In this document: one piece after another, positions 8,749-18,983 of the stretch
Layout: every line of letters begins with the position of its first letter
Position numbering within the stretch: position 1 is the first letter of the stretch
Assembly (NCBI GenBank): GCA_049889215.1
Contig: JBMHDV010000004.1
Location: forward strand, 37,343 to 101,342
DNA length: 64,000 bases
Source of the DNA: UBA817 sp049889215
GTDB lineage: Bacteria; Margulisbacteria; Marinamargulisbacteria; UBA817
Direction of reading: 5' to 3'
Position numbers and translations under genes: made by a program
The notes under the pieces: generated by a model
The model's input: the letters and a program-made list of their open reading frames with translations, nothing else
Database searches by the model: none
What the model was told of the DNA's origin: nothing

Positions 8749-11499
8749 CTAGAATTCACACGTAGCACCAGCGGGTGAAATAACTGCTCGAGAATTATTT
8801 CCTGTACAAAAACATAATGCGATCACATTCGTTCCATTTAACATTTCATTTTTTGTATATAAAGATCCTGCACTATCTGCATCACATGGGTCAGAGTTAC
8901 TAGGGTTTAATTTTAAAACATCATTAAGTTCTACTGTTGCATTAAAAGTTACAGCGTTGTTTTGAATAGCATTTAACTGTACATCCGACAGTTCAGACCC
9001 ATTCCCAAAAAACTTTGTCGCATTCACGTTACCATTAACATCCAGCTTAAATGCGGTTGCAGGATCTTTGCCAATACCGACATTTCCATTCGCCCGAATG
9101 GATAGTAATTGAGATGAAGAATCATCTTTTTCTCGCACAAAATCAATGATTTTAGTATCACTAATAGCAACGTTATGAAATGTTAAATTAAAATGATTCG
9201 ATGATGTCATTGTTGTATATCGGTTACTAGCTGTAGTGTCTTCCAAACGTAATTGTGGAATATTAGAGTTAGATTCACCAATATGTAACGATGCCTGTAT
9301 ATTTGAAGTAACAGCCCCAATTCCAACCAATCCATCATTATTTAAAACCAATTGCCTCGCGGGCGTACCATCTGAAGGTGTCATATACCAAACTGGCACA
9401 TCCGTTAATTGACTACCATCACCAACAAATGCATTGGCAGTAATGGTTGCTGACGCCTCAATCTCGGCCACATTAAGCTTTCCAGTAATTTGAGCACTTC
9501 CCTCGACGTCCAATTTATCATCAGGGTTCTCCACCCCTACACCAACATTTGAATGAATATAAAATTCACCATTATCATTAGCCGTCATCTCAGCTACCGT
9601 GTTCGCTTTGTACTTAAATAACATTGAAGAGTTTGAATTATTTTGAATTAGCGCTTTATTTTGATCATTAAAGCCAATTAAAAGCGCGGATGGATCCACT
9701 GCATTGGATTGAATTTTAATAATCGCGGGATGATCAACGGTCTGTTTGATAAACAAGGATGAGTCTTTGGGATCCGCATCATTATTTCCACCAATACCAA
9801 CCCGTTTATTTTCAACATATACTGATTGATTGGTACTATCACCTTGCCATAAACTTGAAATATTAGTGATAAATCGGCCGTCCCCAACCAAATAATTAAA
9901 CTCAAGCTGCCCAGAATCAGTAATTTTAGCAGCCACAATATCGCCTGCGGACCATATTGTATGATCCTCAACTTGTGGTGCATTTTCAGGTGGAAATTTT
10001 CGATTTTCTTCATCGTCTTTAATAAATCTAGGCACATTCATATTGACGTCATTAAGACCAACCATCACCCCATTTTTAGCACGAATTAAAAACTGATTGG
10101 CTTTATTATTTCTAAATTCATCTGTAGACGACGTATCGGCAAAAATAAACACCCCATCTGTCGAGGAATTTGAATTACCAACCCGTGAGTTCTGACCTAA
10201 TACATAACTATATTGGCCATAAATTTCATGACCATTTCCGCCAAGAATTGCTGAGTAATTTGAACCGGCATGAATAACATTATTTTTACCACCTAAAATT
10301 GATGCATGATCTGATGTTGCTAATATTTGATTATTTTGACCAGCACCAATAAAGACATAATCTGACCGTGTTTCATTATTATTTCCACCGGCAATCACCG
10401 TTCCACCATTCACAGCAGTATTCACATTGTTACTTTTTCCTGATAAAACACCAGACTCTTTTACAGCGACTGTATTTTCTAAACCGCCTGCAACCACAGA
10501 ATACGGTCGTGACACAGTATTATCACCACCTGCGGCACTACCATAATCGCCTGAAACTTCATTCCCTTTTCCAAAAGCAACAGAATAGTTACCACTATTT
10601 TCAGAGCTCCATTTACTACTACTCGATTCACCAGCACGAAAAAAACCTTTTTGAGAATTCCAAATCAGTTGTTTTTCACTATTGTAGGTCCCTGTTGACG
10701 CCAATGATGTACCAACTAATTCAATATTACTATTCCCTTTAATTGCAGCATGATCCACTTTTAAATTACCAGATACGTGCAATGGCTCTTGTATATTTGC
10801 AGTAACATCAATATTAACGCCAACATTACCAACAGTGGTTACAAATACAACATCACGCGTCGGAGCATTATTGTCTGTTCGAGATGGCGCATCATAAGGA
10901 GATAACGAATAGTCATCCAAATTAACCAATTTCAAATAATCCAATTGGTGTACATTATAGCCATCTGGACTATGAAGTTCACCCGTTGCATTTACAGAAG
11001 TTATATTTGCTGATCCCACCACCTGAAAAGGAACAGTTAAGTTTTGAGTAATGCCAATACCTACGCGGTGATTAACGGTATTTACTTTCATCCATGATTC
11101 CGTATATTCCAATTCTCTAGCATAATCTGAATACTTAGCAACAACAGCACCTGGGACACTAATTAAGGGAACCGTAACGGTATCATCAATTTCCTGGAAA
11201 CTTAAATTTAAAAATACATCGTCACCTTTAAATAAATGATAATTTAATGGCCGCTTTTGCCCTAAAACCTCAGACACCTTACCTTGGGTGATATAAATTG
11301 TATGAGACTCATTCCAAATGGCCTCATTTAATGGTTGATCTCGTGATGTCAATAACGAAAAAGTAACAGTGTAATTTCCTTCCATTACCCCAGTTTCAGT
11401 ATTGCCCAAAAGGAATTGCACATTCACATTTCCAGTGACAGCATGCACGTGAATACTACCTAATATAAAGATACTTAGTAAAATACGAATTAGTTTCAT
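8749..11499 (-). CDS. Secreted head-repeat fibre protein (paralogue of the 1907-residue fibre)
   Basis: 916 residues with a signal peptide (LIRILLSIFILGSIHVHA). Residues about 301-450 form a head of repeats (SVAFGKGNEVSG, SAAGGDNTV, SVVAGGLENTV, ASILGGKNNVI, SAILGGNGHEI, SYVLGQNSRV) typical of trimeric adhesin heads. After that come at least three units of VGIG-x-x-x-x-x-x-LDV-x-G and F-[VF]-G-[DN]GS-x-L, the fibre-shaft pattern. The C-terminus is short and Cys-containing (CFCTGNN...GATCEF), with no collar domain and no membrane anchor. AGGATAATTTC precedes the ATG. Family resemblance to trimeric fibres is clear; adhesion is inferred, the target unknown. Confidence 0.8.
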   Translation of the reverse strand: MKLIRILLSIFILGSIHVHAVTGNVNVQFLLGNTETGVMEGNYTVTFSLLTSRDQPLNEAIWNESHTIYITQGKVSEVLGQKRPLNYHLFKGDDVFLNLSFQEIDDTVTVPLISVPGAVVAKYSDYARELEYTESWMKVNTVNHRVGIGITQNLTVPFQVVGSANITSVNATGELHSPDGYNVHQLDYLKLVNLDDYSLSPYDAPSRTDNNAPTRDVVFVTTVGNVGVNIDVTANIQEPLHVSGNLKVDHAAIKGNSNIELVGTSLASTGTYNSEKQLIWNSQKGFFRAGESSSSKWSSENSGNYSVAFGKGNEVSGDYGSAAGGDNTVSRPYSVVAGGLENTVAVKESGVLSGKSNNVNTAVNGGTVIAGGNNNETRSDYVFIGAGQNNQILATSDHASILGGKNNVIHAGSNYSAILGGNGHEIYGQYSYVLGQNSRVGNSNSSTDGVFIFADTSSTDEFRNNKANQFLIRAKNGVMVGLNDVNMNVPRFIKDDEENRKFPPENAPQVEDHTIWSAGDIVAAKITDSGQLEFNYLVGDGRFITNISSLWQGDSTNQSVYVENKRVGIGGNNDADPKDSSLFIKQTVDHPAIIKIQSNAVDPSALLIGFNDQNKALIQNNSNSSMLFKYKANTVAEMTANDNGEFYIHSNVGVGVENPDDKLDVEGSAQITGKLNVAEIEASATITANAFVGDGSQLTDVPVWYMTPSDGTPARQLVLNNDGLVGIGAVTSNIQASLHIGESNSNIPQLRLEDTTASNRYTTMTSSNHFNLTFHNVAISDTKIIDFVREKDDSSSQLLSIRANGNVGIGKDPATAFKLDVNGNVNATKFFGNGSELSDVQLNAIQNNAVTFNATVELNDVLKLNPSNSDPCDADSAGSLYTKNEMLNGTNVIALCFCTGNNSRAVISPAGATCEF

Positions 11500-11563
11500 G
11501 AAATTATCCTATTCAATAAGGTATTCCCATAATGAACTGAACTTAAACATCTATTTTTATTAA

Positions 11564-12496
11564 TTAAATTGGTTTAAGAAGTGACATGCATTGATGATAA
11601 ACAGATTCCGCCATAGGAACTTCAATATCACACGCTTTTGCATACGCAATAAAATTACCTAAAATGGCATCCAATTCGATGGGTTGGTTTGACTCATAAT
11701 CTAAACACATACTGGTTTTATAAGGTGCCATATTTCGTGTATTTAATATCATTTTTTCACGAAACTGTTCAGAGATTCGAACTCCAGCAATATTAGCAAC
11801 GTTGATGACTTCATCCATTATCATAACCACTTGATGAAACGAATCTGAAGAATTCAATAATTGATCTGTTGATACGCCACCATGCAATACAGATAATGGG
11901 TTAAACGGTGCATTCCAGACTAGTTTTTTCCAAATTGCTAAATCAATATTTGATTCGATAGACACATCAATCTCACTTTTTTCAAAGACATTTAATGCTT
12001 GTTGCGCTAACAATGCATCCTCACCCGTTTGCTTAATTCCAATTGTTAATGGCCCATAATCAATATGTTCAATGTACTGATAATCATGTCGATAACAACA
12101 AATAAAAGCAAGTGCCCTTAATATTGGTTGCCGAATCATTTTCATTAGTTGATCTTCAATAAAAATACCATTTTGAATTAAAACAACCACCGTTTGTTTA
12201 GAAAGATACGGAGAGATGAGTTCTGGCAAATTAATTTCCGGATGCACTTTAGTTGCCACAAGCAGCATATCCAATTCATATGACAACCCTTCGCCCAATG
12301 GATGAACGACATCGGGTGTCCATTCATGTCCTCCCAATACAGAGTCAATTTTAATTGTTGGGTTAGTGTATGCATCAACTGAACGGGTAAAAAGTGTAAA
12401 ATGACGATCTCGATCACTCAGTAATGACGTATAATAGACACCAACAGCCCCAGCCCCAATTAATCCAACTCTAAACGTTGATCCCATTGATATCAA
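11564..12496 (-). CDS. 2-dehydropantoate 2-reductase family (ApbA/PanE-like)
   Basis: 310 residues. The N-terminal Rossmann motif is GLIGAGAVGVYYTSLL (GxGxxG), followed by the family's LLVATKVHPE and VLIQNGIFIEDQL segments. The C-terminal helical domain has IWKKLVWNAPFNPLSVL, with the lysine that acts in catalysis in ketopantoate reductases, and PIELDAILGN with the substrate-binding glutamate. The known family reaction is NADPH reduction of ketopantoate to pantoate in CoA synthesis, but many paralogues act on other 2-oxo acids, so no symbol is given. The first codon overlaps the stop of the barrel/SLH gene (ATGA); its place among surface genes is unusual for a housekeeping enzyme. Confidence 0.75.
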   Translation of the reverse strand: MISMGSTFRVGLIGAGAVGVYYTSLLSDRDRHFTLFTRSVDAYTNPTIKIDSVLGGHEWTPDVVHPLGEGLSYELDMLLVATKVHPEINLPELISPYLSKQTVVVLIQNGIFIEDQLMKMIRQPILRALAFICCYRHDYQYIEHIDYGPLTIGIKQTGEDALLAQQALNVFEKSEIDVSIESNIDLAIWKKLVWNAPFNPLSVLHGGVSTDQLLNSSDSFHQVVMIMDEVINVANIAGVRISEQFREKMILNTRNMAPYKTSMCLDYESNQPIELDAILGNFIAYAKACDIEVPMAESVYHQCMSLLKPI

Positions 12497-14763
12497 TCAG
12501 TAATGTTGTAACCCTGTTCCCAATCAAGCAAATAATTTACACGTTGATCATAACGACGAACTTGCTTAAAATAAAGCGCAAATTCAAAACGTTTAATTGG
12601 CTTCTTACTAACAACCATATCCTCACTATCAATAACCCCCGAATTATTTAGCATTTTAAACGCATCAGCTAACGATACTTTGTCATTTGGTTTAAAGGTA
12701 CCATCAGCAAATGCAAATGTGATCCCTGCGTCAACGGCAGCAGATATTAGTCCCGCATCTGGATCTGTTTTTGGAACATCTAAAAACGGATCAAAATCAA
12801 GCTGTTTAGGTTCAACATCCAATTGTCGTGCAATCGCCAGGGTTACATCACGACGAGTCATTTCTTCGTCGGGATGAAACAAGCCATCATCCTTACCATC
12901 AACGAATCCCAATGTCGCTAAAAACTCAATATCTCGTCGATACTTTGCAAACTTTGGAATGTCAGGAAATCGCTTCATACACAACAATCTTGCGTGATAC
13001 CGCATACGCTGACCATTTTGTGTTTTAACATCAATAAAGACTATTTGCTTGCCATAATCAAGTTCAATGGACGATGAAAAAGCATTATTTTTATCTGTTT
13101 CCAAACGTTTTCCATTCACAGATATCTCTTCTACATATGGTGATGCATATCCCAATACTGTTATCGCATCATTGTATACAACTGTTTGATCTGACGGGAA
13201 AATCGGTTCGACAAAAAATGAAACTGACGATGTGGGTGCTTGATTCCCAATTTTATCTGCAGCAATAATATCAAACGCTAACATTTTATCAGGAAGCGGA
13301 GCACCTGTTTGAAGAGATTCAGGGAGGTCAACCACCGCAGAATAACGGTTTTTACCTATTTCTTTTAATTGAATAACTTGATTCCCTGAAACCAATTTGG
13401 CTTGGGAAAGTGGTTCATTTGAATGTAATTCAACCGCAACTCTATTTTGAAGTGCATTCACTATTGGGGTGATTTCAGGTGGTGTTTGATCGTAATGAAT
13501 CACAACAGGGATTGATGGTTTTGAAAGATCCTTATTCCCTGATTTGGATCGAAATGTAATATGATTATAGCCAGAGTTGATGTAAAGGTCGTTGACCTCC
13601 CACTTCCCATTATTATCAGCACGAACTTGGCCAATTAAACTCGCGCCATTATAAATATACAACATTGCATTTCGGTCAGATGTTCCATTAAAATCAACGA
13701 AAGCTGAACTTGTTTCTAAAGATTTTTCTGGTGTAAGTACAATGGGTCGAGAGTCTGTTGATTGTCCCAGAAATGATAAACTAATGGTATGAGATGCATC
13801 ATCTGAGCGAGGAAATGGATACATTGTATAGTTATAATCAAGGTTCATCCCATAGATACTATTACCAAATCCAGCAACACGATCTAAAAAGAGTCCCATA
13901 CCGAAGTGATAAACAAACTGTTGTTCCTGCAAGAAATCATAAGTCGTAGACCCTCTTAATTTTAATGAATCACCCAAGGACTGTTCCAAACCAATCATAA
14001 AATCCCGAATTCGCAATGTTTGAGCATAAACACCGGTATGCAAAACTGTTGTGTAATTTAACATGGTTATTTTTGCACCTGCATACAATTGTCGTTCCAT
14101 TTGTTGCTCCTGAGATGTGCCAATCGTCGAATCATATTCCCATGCAGGTAAATTTGTAGACAAAGCACCAATAATGGATGAGCCAAAATCAATCCGGTTA
14201 AATAGCCCTGAATCAAAAAAAGAAGTACCAATAAATCCCACGTCCAATCCATATGCGGGTGAACGACGAGTTGATCCAATGACTTGGCTTAACACACTTA
14301 TACCAAACCCATAGTTAAAATAATCTGCAAATAAAAAGCCTTCGTTTAACTTACGACCATAACCAAAATGTAAAACATCAAATCCAGAAGAGAATGAACC
14401 AACATCATACACTACATTATTTACCAATGATGTTTGGATGAACCCTGCGGTAACATTCGATCCATAAGCGATTGAAAAAACATGATCATTTGTAGGAAAA
14501 ACAGCGATAACATGACGATAATCAAATTGAGCGGATAACTGATAGTTTGAAATGGAGAATTGATTAAATGAAATACCACCCAAGGACGCAGGATTAACCA
14601 TCACGTTTCCAATTGCCGCGGATTCATAAGGCGTAATTCTACCGAACGAAGCTTCTCGAGCGGATGTCATCGATGTCTGGATATTTAGTGCTGGCATTTG
14701 AGTAGACGATACGCTCTGTATCGAAAAAACAATCACCAATAACGCAATACACCTAACCATCAT
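12493..14763 (-). CDS. Outer-membrane PorV/UPF0164-like barrel with SLH-like C-terminus
   Basis: 756 residues with a signal peptide ending near VSSTQM. The N-terminal 330 or so residues are amphipathic beta-strands with an early NPASLGG (residues 57-63), the signature seen in PorV/UPF0164-type barrels. Two Ig-like segments follow (about 350-430 and 430-515; YDQTPPEITPIV starts the second). Residues about 596-756 resemble SLH repeats: FPDIPKFAKYRRDIEFLATLGFVDG with MTRRDVTLAIARQL, then AVDAGITFAFADGTFKPND. Cotranscribed with the FlgD-like secreted protein; the stop and start share one base (TAATG). Inference: a cell-envelope protein that links outer membrane and wall, possibly helping export or display of the nearby fibres. 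Confidence 0.7.
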   Translation of the reverse strand: MMVRCIALLVIVFSIQSVSSTQMPALNIQTSMTSAREASFGRITPYESAAIGNVMVNPASLGGISFNQFSISNYQLSAQFDYRHVIAVFPTNDHVFSIAYGSNVTAGFIQTSLVNNVVYDVGSFSSGFDVLHFGYGRKLNEGFLFADYFNYGFGISVLSQVIGSTRRSPAYGLDVGFIGTSFFDSGLFNRIDFGSSIIGALSTNLPAWEYDSTIGTSQEQQMERQLYAGAKITMLNYTTVLHTGVYAQTLRIRDFMIGLEQSLGDSLKLRGSTTYDFLQEQQFVYHFGMGLFLDRVAGFGNSIYGMNLDYNYTMYPFPRSDDASHTISLSFLGQSTDSRPIVLTPEKSLETSSAFVDFNGTSDRNAMLYIYNGASLIGQVRADNNGKWEVNDLYINSGYNHITFRSKSGNKDLSKPSIPVVIHYDQTPPEITPIVNALQNRVAVELHSNEPLSQAKLVSGNQVIQLKEIGKNRYSAVVDLPESLQTGAPLPDKMLAFDIIAADKIGNQAPTSSVSFFVEPIFPSDQTVVYNDAITVLGYASPYVEEISVNGKRLETDKNNAFSSSIELDYGKQIVFIDVKTQNGQRMRYHARLLCMKRFPDIPKFAKYRRDIEFLATLGFVDGKDDGLFHPDEEMTRRDVTLAIARQLDVEPKQLDFDPFLDVPKTDPDAGLISAAVDAGITFAFADGTFKPNDKVSLADAFKMLNNSGVIDSEDMVVSKKPIKRFEFALYFKQVRRYDQRVNYLLDWEQGYNITD

Positions 14764-17700
14764 TAATACACCGCCAACTTGGTTGTTGAAACCACACGTT
14801 TACCATCATTTCCAACAGCTGTCATTTTAATGTAATAATTTCCAGCACTAATAAATTTTCCATTTGATAATAATTTTGCAGGCCATTTTTTTATTTGATA
14901 ATCAAGATCAAATGGTTCAGAATCTAGTCGGGTTACTTCACGACCAGTTGAATCAAATATTTTAAAACTTACTGATGCTGGCTGAGTCAGAGAAAACCCG
15001 ATGGTTAAGCCATCGGTCTGAATGGAAGGAGAATATGGATTCGGATAAACCAAAAGTTTCTCTATTTGTAATTCTGAACTTGTAAAAAACACTATTGGAG
15101 CTTGTGGATAGGCTTGGCCAAATAAATCATTGGCCATGATTGTAACTTGACCACTACTTTGTCCAATAGACTGGATAATCAATTCCCCTTTTGTTACGTC
15201 ATAACTGAAGTAATTATCAGATGATCCTGATGAGATTTGAGATTCAGCAGGCAACAACTGTCCATTTAATTGCACTTGAATACTCGACGGATCAACATCG
15301 TGGCCTTTATTAGCGAATGTTAACTTAAGCTCTGCATTTTGAGGAACAGATTGATAATTTTTAAATGGCATGAATTGATTATTAACCTGTATTTGCGCCG
15401 AAGAAACATACCCAGGGAGTGTCCATGAATAAACCTTATTGGTTGTCGAGATTGATGGCGTTATTTTCGTTCCAGTTGTACCACTAAACGATACAGCTGA
15501 TTGAAAGTTAGTTCCCGCACCTTTGGATCGAGTTAACCGTGATGGGTGTTCCAAATAACACTTACCTGCACAATCTGTATCTTGAACAACATAATCAACA
15601 TCGTAATCAATTAGATAATTCCCTTCAGAGGTAATGTCAGCTGCCGAAACTTGAAATACAAGCTGCTTTGTAGCTGGCGAAATAAATGGATCAATAAACC
15701 CAATACCACTTCCAACACCTGATTTAAATGTCGATGAAAATTCATAACTACGATCTTTTCCTTTAACACCGTCCAAATAAAATTTGGGGCCACCCACTGG
15801 GGCACCTGCATCTGCTGAAATTTTCACAGGTGATTCAGTACTTTCTGCAGTTATAACGGTTGTAACATCAAATACAGAGTCCTGTGTGATCACATTTGAA
15901 TCAGAAATGTCAGATGACAGGCTTGTAACTTTTAGTAAATGAGGCTCAACATCATACGTATACGGGGTTGGCGGGTTCGGCACCATTCCAGCAACAACAC
16001 CGCCATCCATAGAAATATTTGATAATTGAATGGATAAAGCATCATCAGCTTGGTTAACACGTTGCCCCAAATCAAACAATAATAATAATTTTTGACCTGT
16101 ACCTTGAGGTAAAGAAACATTGGAAATGGTTGCAAGCGACGCTGAACTAAATGATGACGTGGAACTTAAAAACACATCCGTAGAGTCCAATACCCCGTTT
16201 AAGTTTTTATCTAAGTATAGAGACAATTTGGATACCCCATTGCTATTTTCACTAAAATAACCAGGAGACTTAAATTCAAATGAGGCATTTGTTACTTGTC
16301 GGTAAACATCAACATCAAACACATACATCAAAACATCATACATTCCGGCAACCAATCGGTAAGTAGCACCGCCGCCTAAAGAACAGTCTGCTTGTTCAGA
16401 GGTATTACAAAATAGGCCAACATCTTTATCCAAAATAATACCATCATTAGAATCAATTTTTGCATCCAACGGTGTTTTTACTAAAAAGTCGGGATCAACA
16501 ACGGTGATGTCTTGTGTTGGAGTGACACTTAATGGAAATGAAGATCCAATACTAATATCAGTGCCTGTAAAACTGGCTTTAGTATCAACACTTATATTCA
16601 GACTTACGGATTGACCAGCACTCATATTTGATCCAAAATCAGCCAGAATATAAAAAGTTTGTTCAACACCACTAGCTACATCAACCTTAACATTATCATA
16701 TGTAAATGTTCCTTTAGATGAATCATTGATTAAGAAGTCAACCTCTAAATCCTCATCTAAATTTGGATTATTACCAGGACCATCTTTCCCATAGCCACTA
16801 TACTCACCACCACTATCATCCTTAATCCATTTTAAATCTGTTATTCCGGTATTATTCCCATTTGAGTCAAATGATTTTGAGTCATTAGATATCACCAATG
16901 TTCTAAGTCGAGTAGTAATGCCAACCGATTTCGCTACAAATTTTAAAATGGGAATATCCGTTAATCCCGCGGCAACATTCATGCTGGGAAAAATATTTTC
17001 AATTGATTTAATGATCATACCGGCCAAAGACACCGATCGATTGTTAAAATCTTTAGCAGCAACATTCAGTGGCCCATATGAATAATTGGAATTTACACCA
17101 TTACCAGTAATGGTTGATACCTTAGCATTAATTTGAGTCACAACATCGTTAACTTCGATATTTGTACTAGGACCAAGGTCAACCACGACATAAAACGTTG
17201 TCGCTGCTGTAATTTTTCGATTATCGCCATCATCTGACGAAAACGAAAACGTTGCTAAGGAAGTTGAATTAAATGTAACTGGATCATTTTCCGTATTGGT
17301 AATCGACTTTAGCAATGTATCATCATCTTTATTAAAGTCAGCACCACTTGTTTCTTTATATAAATGAAGGCCAGAAACACCATTATTAGAACCTGTAGAA
17401 TCAAACGTTGAAGCACTGTTGGATATTGAAATATTCTCAATGAAATACCCTTCAGAATCAGGCGTTAGTTGAAATTGAAGCATTTTAAACTTTGTCGCAT
17501 CTGAGTCATATATTAAATTAGTCGTACCTGACAAATCTGTAAAAGATGCATCCACACCAACAATATCGATATCTGCTTCACTTACCGTAATTGCCCCTGT
17601 ATTATCCTCTGTTACATCAATTGTCATTTCATCTGCAATTGAAGTTGTTGTCCCTGTTGTAAATACAAGTAAAATTGTTTTTGTGGTAGTTGTAATTGAT

Positions 17701-18050
17701 TCATTAATGGTAAATGTAATAGTATTTGTAGCGCTCGAGGTATAGTCTGTTGTAGTTGCTGAAATTTTAGTATCCCCAGAATCAAACAACAAATCTCCAT
17801 CATCAAAATACAAGCTTAAATCAGTAATTTTATCGAGTCCTGTGGTATGAAAATCAGTACCATCACTTGTAATTTTTATTGAAGTAAGACTATCAGTACC
17901 GTCAGAGACGACCGTAAAAAACAATGCACCAGTCGGTTCACCACGAACCACTCTACCTGAATTAATTTGGGTAAGTCCCGTGTAACTTAATACAGCAAAC
18001 CCATCAACCGAAAAAAGCAATAAGAATAAGCCAATAAGTAAGCGCTTCAT
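14763..18050 (-). CDS. Large secreted beta-rich protein with FlgD-like C-terminal domain
   Basis: 1095 residues with a signal peptide (LLIGLFLLLFSVDGFAVLSY). The body is Ser/Thr/Asp-rich with several similar beta-sandwich units of about 150 residues (for example FYVVVDLG, FYILADFG and LLLLFDLG each close a unit). Residues about 998-1095 (LLVYPNPYSPSIQTDG, SVSFKIFDSTGREV, ISAGNYYIKMTAV) match the FlgD Ig-like/sorting-domain fold found at the C-termini of many secreted proteins in diderm phyla. The gene begins immediately after the TAG of yebC (TAGATG) and overlaps the next gene by one base. Function not known; surface display or secretion-substrate status is inferred from the C-terminal domain. 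Confidence 0.7.
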   Translation of the reverse strand: MKRLLIGLFLLLFSVDGFAVLSYTGLTQINSGRVVRGEPTGALFFTVVSDGTDSLTSIKITSDGTDFHTTGLDKITDLSLYFDDGDLLFDSGDTKISATTTDYTSSATNTITFTINESITTTTKTILLVFTTGTTTSIADEMTIDVTEDNTGAITVSEADIDIVGVDASFTDLSGTTNLIYDSDATKFKMLQFQLTPDSEGYFIENISISNSASTFDSTGSNNGVSGLHLYKETSGADFNKDDDTLLKSITNTENDPVTFNSTSLATFSFSSDDGDNRKITAATTFYVVVDLGPSTNIEVNDVVTQINAKVSTITGNGVNSNYSYGPLNVAAKDFNNRSVSLAGMIIKSIENIFPSMNVAAGLTDIPILKFVAKSVGITTRLRTLVISNDSKSFDSNGNNTGITDLKWIKDDSGGEYSGYGKDGPGNNPNLDEDLEVDFLINDSSKGTFTYDNVKVDVASGVEQTFYILADFGSNMSAGQSVSLNISVDTKASFTGTDISIGSSFPLSVTPTQDITVVDPDFLVKTPLDAKIDSNDGIILDKDVGLFCNTSEQADCSLGGGATYRLVAGMYDVLMYVFDVDVYRQVTNASFEFKSPGYFSENSNGVSKLSLYLDKNLNGVLDSTDVFLSSTSSFSSASLATISNVSLPQGTGQKLLLLFDLGQRVNQADDALSIQLSNISMDGGVVAGMVPNPPTPYTYDVEPHLLKVTSLSSDISDSNVITQDSVFDVTTVITAESTESPVKISADAGAPVGGPKFYLDGVKGKDRSYEFSSTFKSGVGSGIGFIDPFISPATKQLVFQVSAADITSEGNYLIDYDVDYVVQDTDCAGKCYLEHPSRLTRSKGAGTNFQSAVSFSGTTGTKITPSISTTNKVYSWTLPGYVSSAQIQVNNQFMPFKNYQSVPQNAELKLTFANKGHDVDPSSIQVQLNGQLLPAESQISSGSSDNYFSYDVTKGELIIQSIGQSSGQVTIMANDLFGQAYPQAPIVFFTSSELQIEKLLVYPNPYSPSIQTDGLTIGFSLTQPASVSFKIFDSTGREVTRLDSEPFDLDYQIKKWPAKLLSNGKFISAGNYYIKMTAVGNDGKRVVSTTKLAVY

Positions 18051-18791
18051 CTACCCCTCCACCGCCTCATCGGGAATATCTGCATTATGAAAAACGTCTT
18101 GGATATCGTCATCGTCTTCCAACTTATCGATGAGTTTTAAAAAACCCTTTGCTTTTTCTACATCCAATAAAATACGCGTTTGTGGCACCATTTCGATTGA
18201 TGCGTCTAAATATGTGGTTGATGCATCGTTAAATGCGGTAACAACAGACTCAAAATCATCCGGCATCGTGGTCACTTCAACGGAACCATCTTCTTGTATA
18301 TCCACATCATCGGCACCCGACTCAATCGCCAACTCCATTACTTGATCAGAGTCACAATCATCATCAAACACAATTACACCCTTTTTTTCAAACAAATAAC
18401 TAACTGCACCAGAGCTAGCCAAACTACCGCCCGCTTTCGATAATGCAGCGCGAACATTTGGCACCGTACGGTTTTTATTATCTGTTAACGATCGAATCAA
18501 GATGGCCACCCCACCTGGTGCGTAGGCTTCGTAAACAATTTCCTCTAAATCATTGCCCTCACCAGTACCAGCCCCTTTTTCAATCGCACGCTGAATATTA
18601 TCTTTGGGCATATTCACATCCCGAGCTTTTTGAATGGCTAAACGCAAGGCTGGATTCATGTCAGGATTTGCACCACCCTGACGCGCAGCAATGGTAATAT
18701 CACGCCCAACTTTAGAAAAAGCTTTGCCCTTTTTGGCATCTTCTTTTGCCTTTATATGCTTAACTTTCGACCATTTATTATGACCGGCCAT
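18051..18791 (-). CDS. yebC: YebC/PmpR (TACO1) family regulator
   Basis: 246 residues, the family's usual length. It opens with MAGHNKWSKVKHIKAKEDAKKG and continues with DIT-AARQGGANPDMNPALR and the MPKDNIQRAIEKG segment, all diagnostic of YebC/TACO1. Members are reported as DNA-binding regulators or as translation factors that relieve ribosome stalling (for example at polyproline); which applies here is not visible. It is first in a minus-strand run that continues without a gap into the secreted protein genes. GGAGATAAC precedes the ATG, and a good sigma-70-type promoter lies upstream. The C-terminus is acidic (DKLEDDDDIQDV), as usual. Confidence 0.95.
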   Translation of the reverse strand: MAGHNKWSKVKHIKAKEDAKKGKAFSKVGRDITIAARQGGANPDMNPALRLAIQKARDVNMPKDNIQRAIEKGAGTGEGNDLEEIVYEAYAPGGVAILIRSLTDNKNRTVPNVRAALSKAGGSLASSGAVSYLFEKKGVIVFDDDCDSDQVMELAIESGADDVDIQEDGSVEVTTMPDDFESVVTAFNDASTTYLDASIEMVPQTRILLDVEKAKGFLKLIDKLEDDDDIQDVFHNADIPDEAVEG

Positions 18792-18821
18792 GTAATGTTA
18801 TCTCCATATGAAACTACAAAA

Positions 18822-18851
18822 ATTATACGTGACAACGCACAATTTAGTCAA
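18822..18851 (-). promoter_or_regulatory. Sigma-70-type promoter of yebC and the surface operon
   Basis: On the minus strand TTGACT (18846-18851) and TATAAT (18822-18827) are separated by 18 bases. Transcription would start about 25 bases before the yebC ATG, leaving room for the GGAGATAAC ribosome binding site. It is the clearest two-box promoter in the window. Confidence 0.7.
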
Positions 18852-18971
18852 AAAAAGCTGAAAAAAAATTTGTTGAAATTGCATTGCAAGCCCCTTACAC
18901 CATTTATATCGTAAAAAATCAGCGGTAAGATGCATGTTTATTTAAGGTTGCTTAACCGCTATTCAATTGCA

Positions 18972-18977
18972 TATGAT
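18972..18977 (+). promoter_or_regulatory. -10 box TATGAT, six bases before ATG 18984 (leaderless)
   Basis: TATGAT is followed by AAAGTC and then ATG at 18984; TTGCTT 18 bases upstream (18948-18953) can serve as the -35 box. There is no Shine-Dalgarno sequence, so transcription probably starts at the start codon. Confidence 0.55.
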
Positions 18978-18983
18978 AAAGTC

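Noticed and set aside
10368..10742. 124-codon plus-strand frame opposite the fibre head repeats
   Set aside because: It is a composition effect of the repeat region: His/Tyr/Gln-rich, without a ribosome binding site and antisense to a good gene.
18930..18983. 18-residue N-terminal extension of the carbonic anhydrase
   Set aside because: It would place the start upstream of the TATGAT box; the ATG at 18984 fits the family N-terminus and the promoter spacing.
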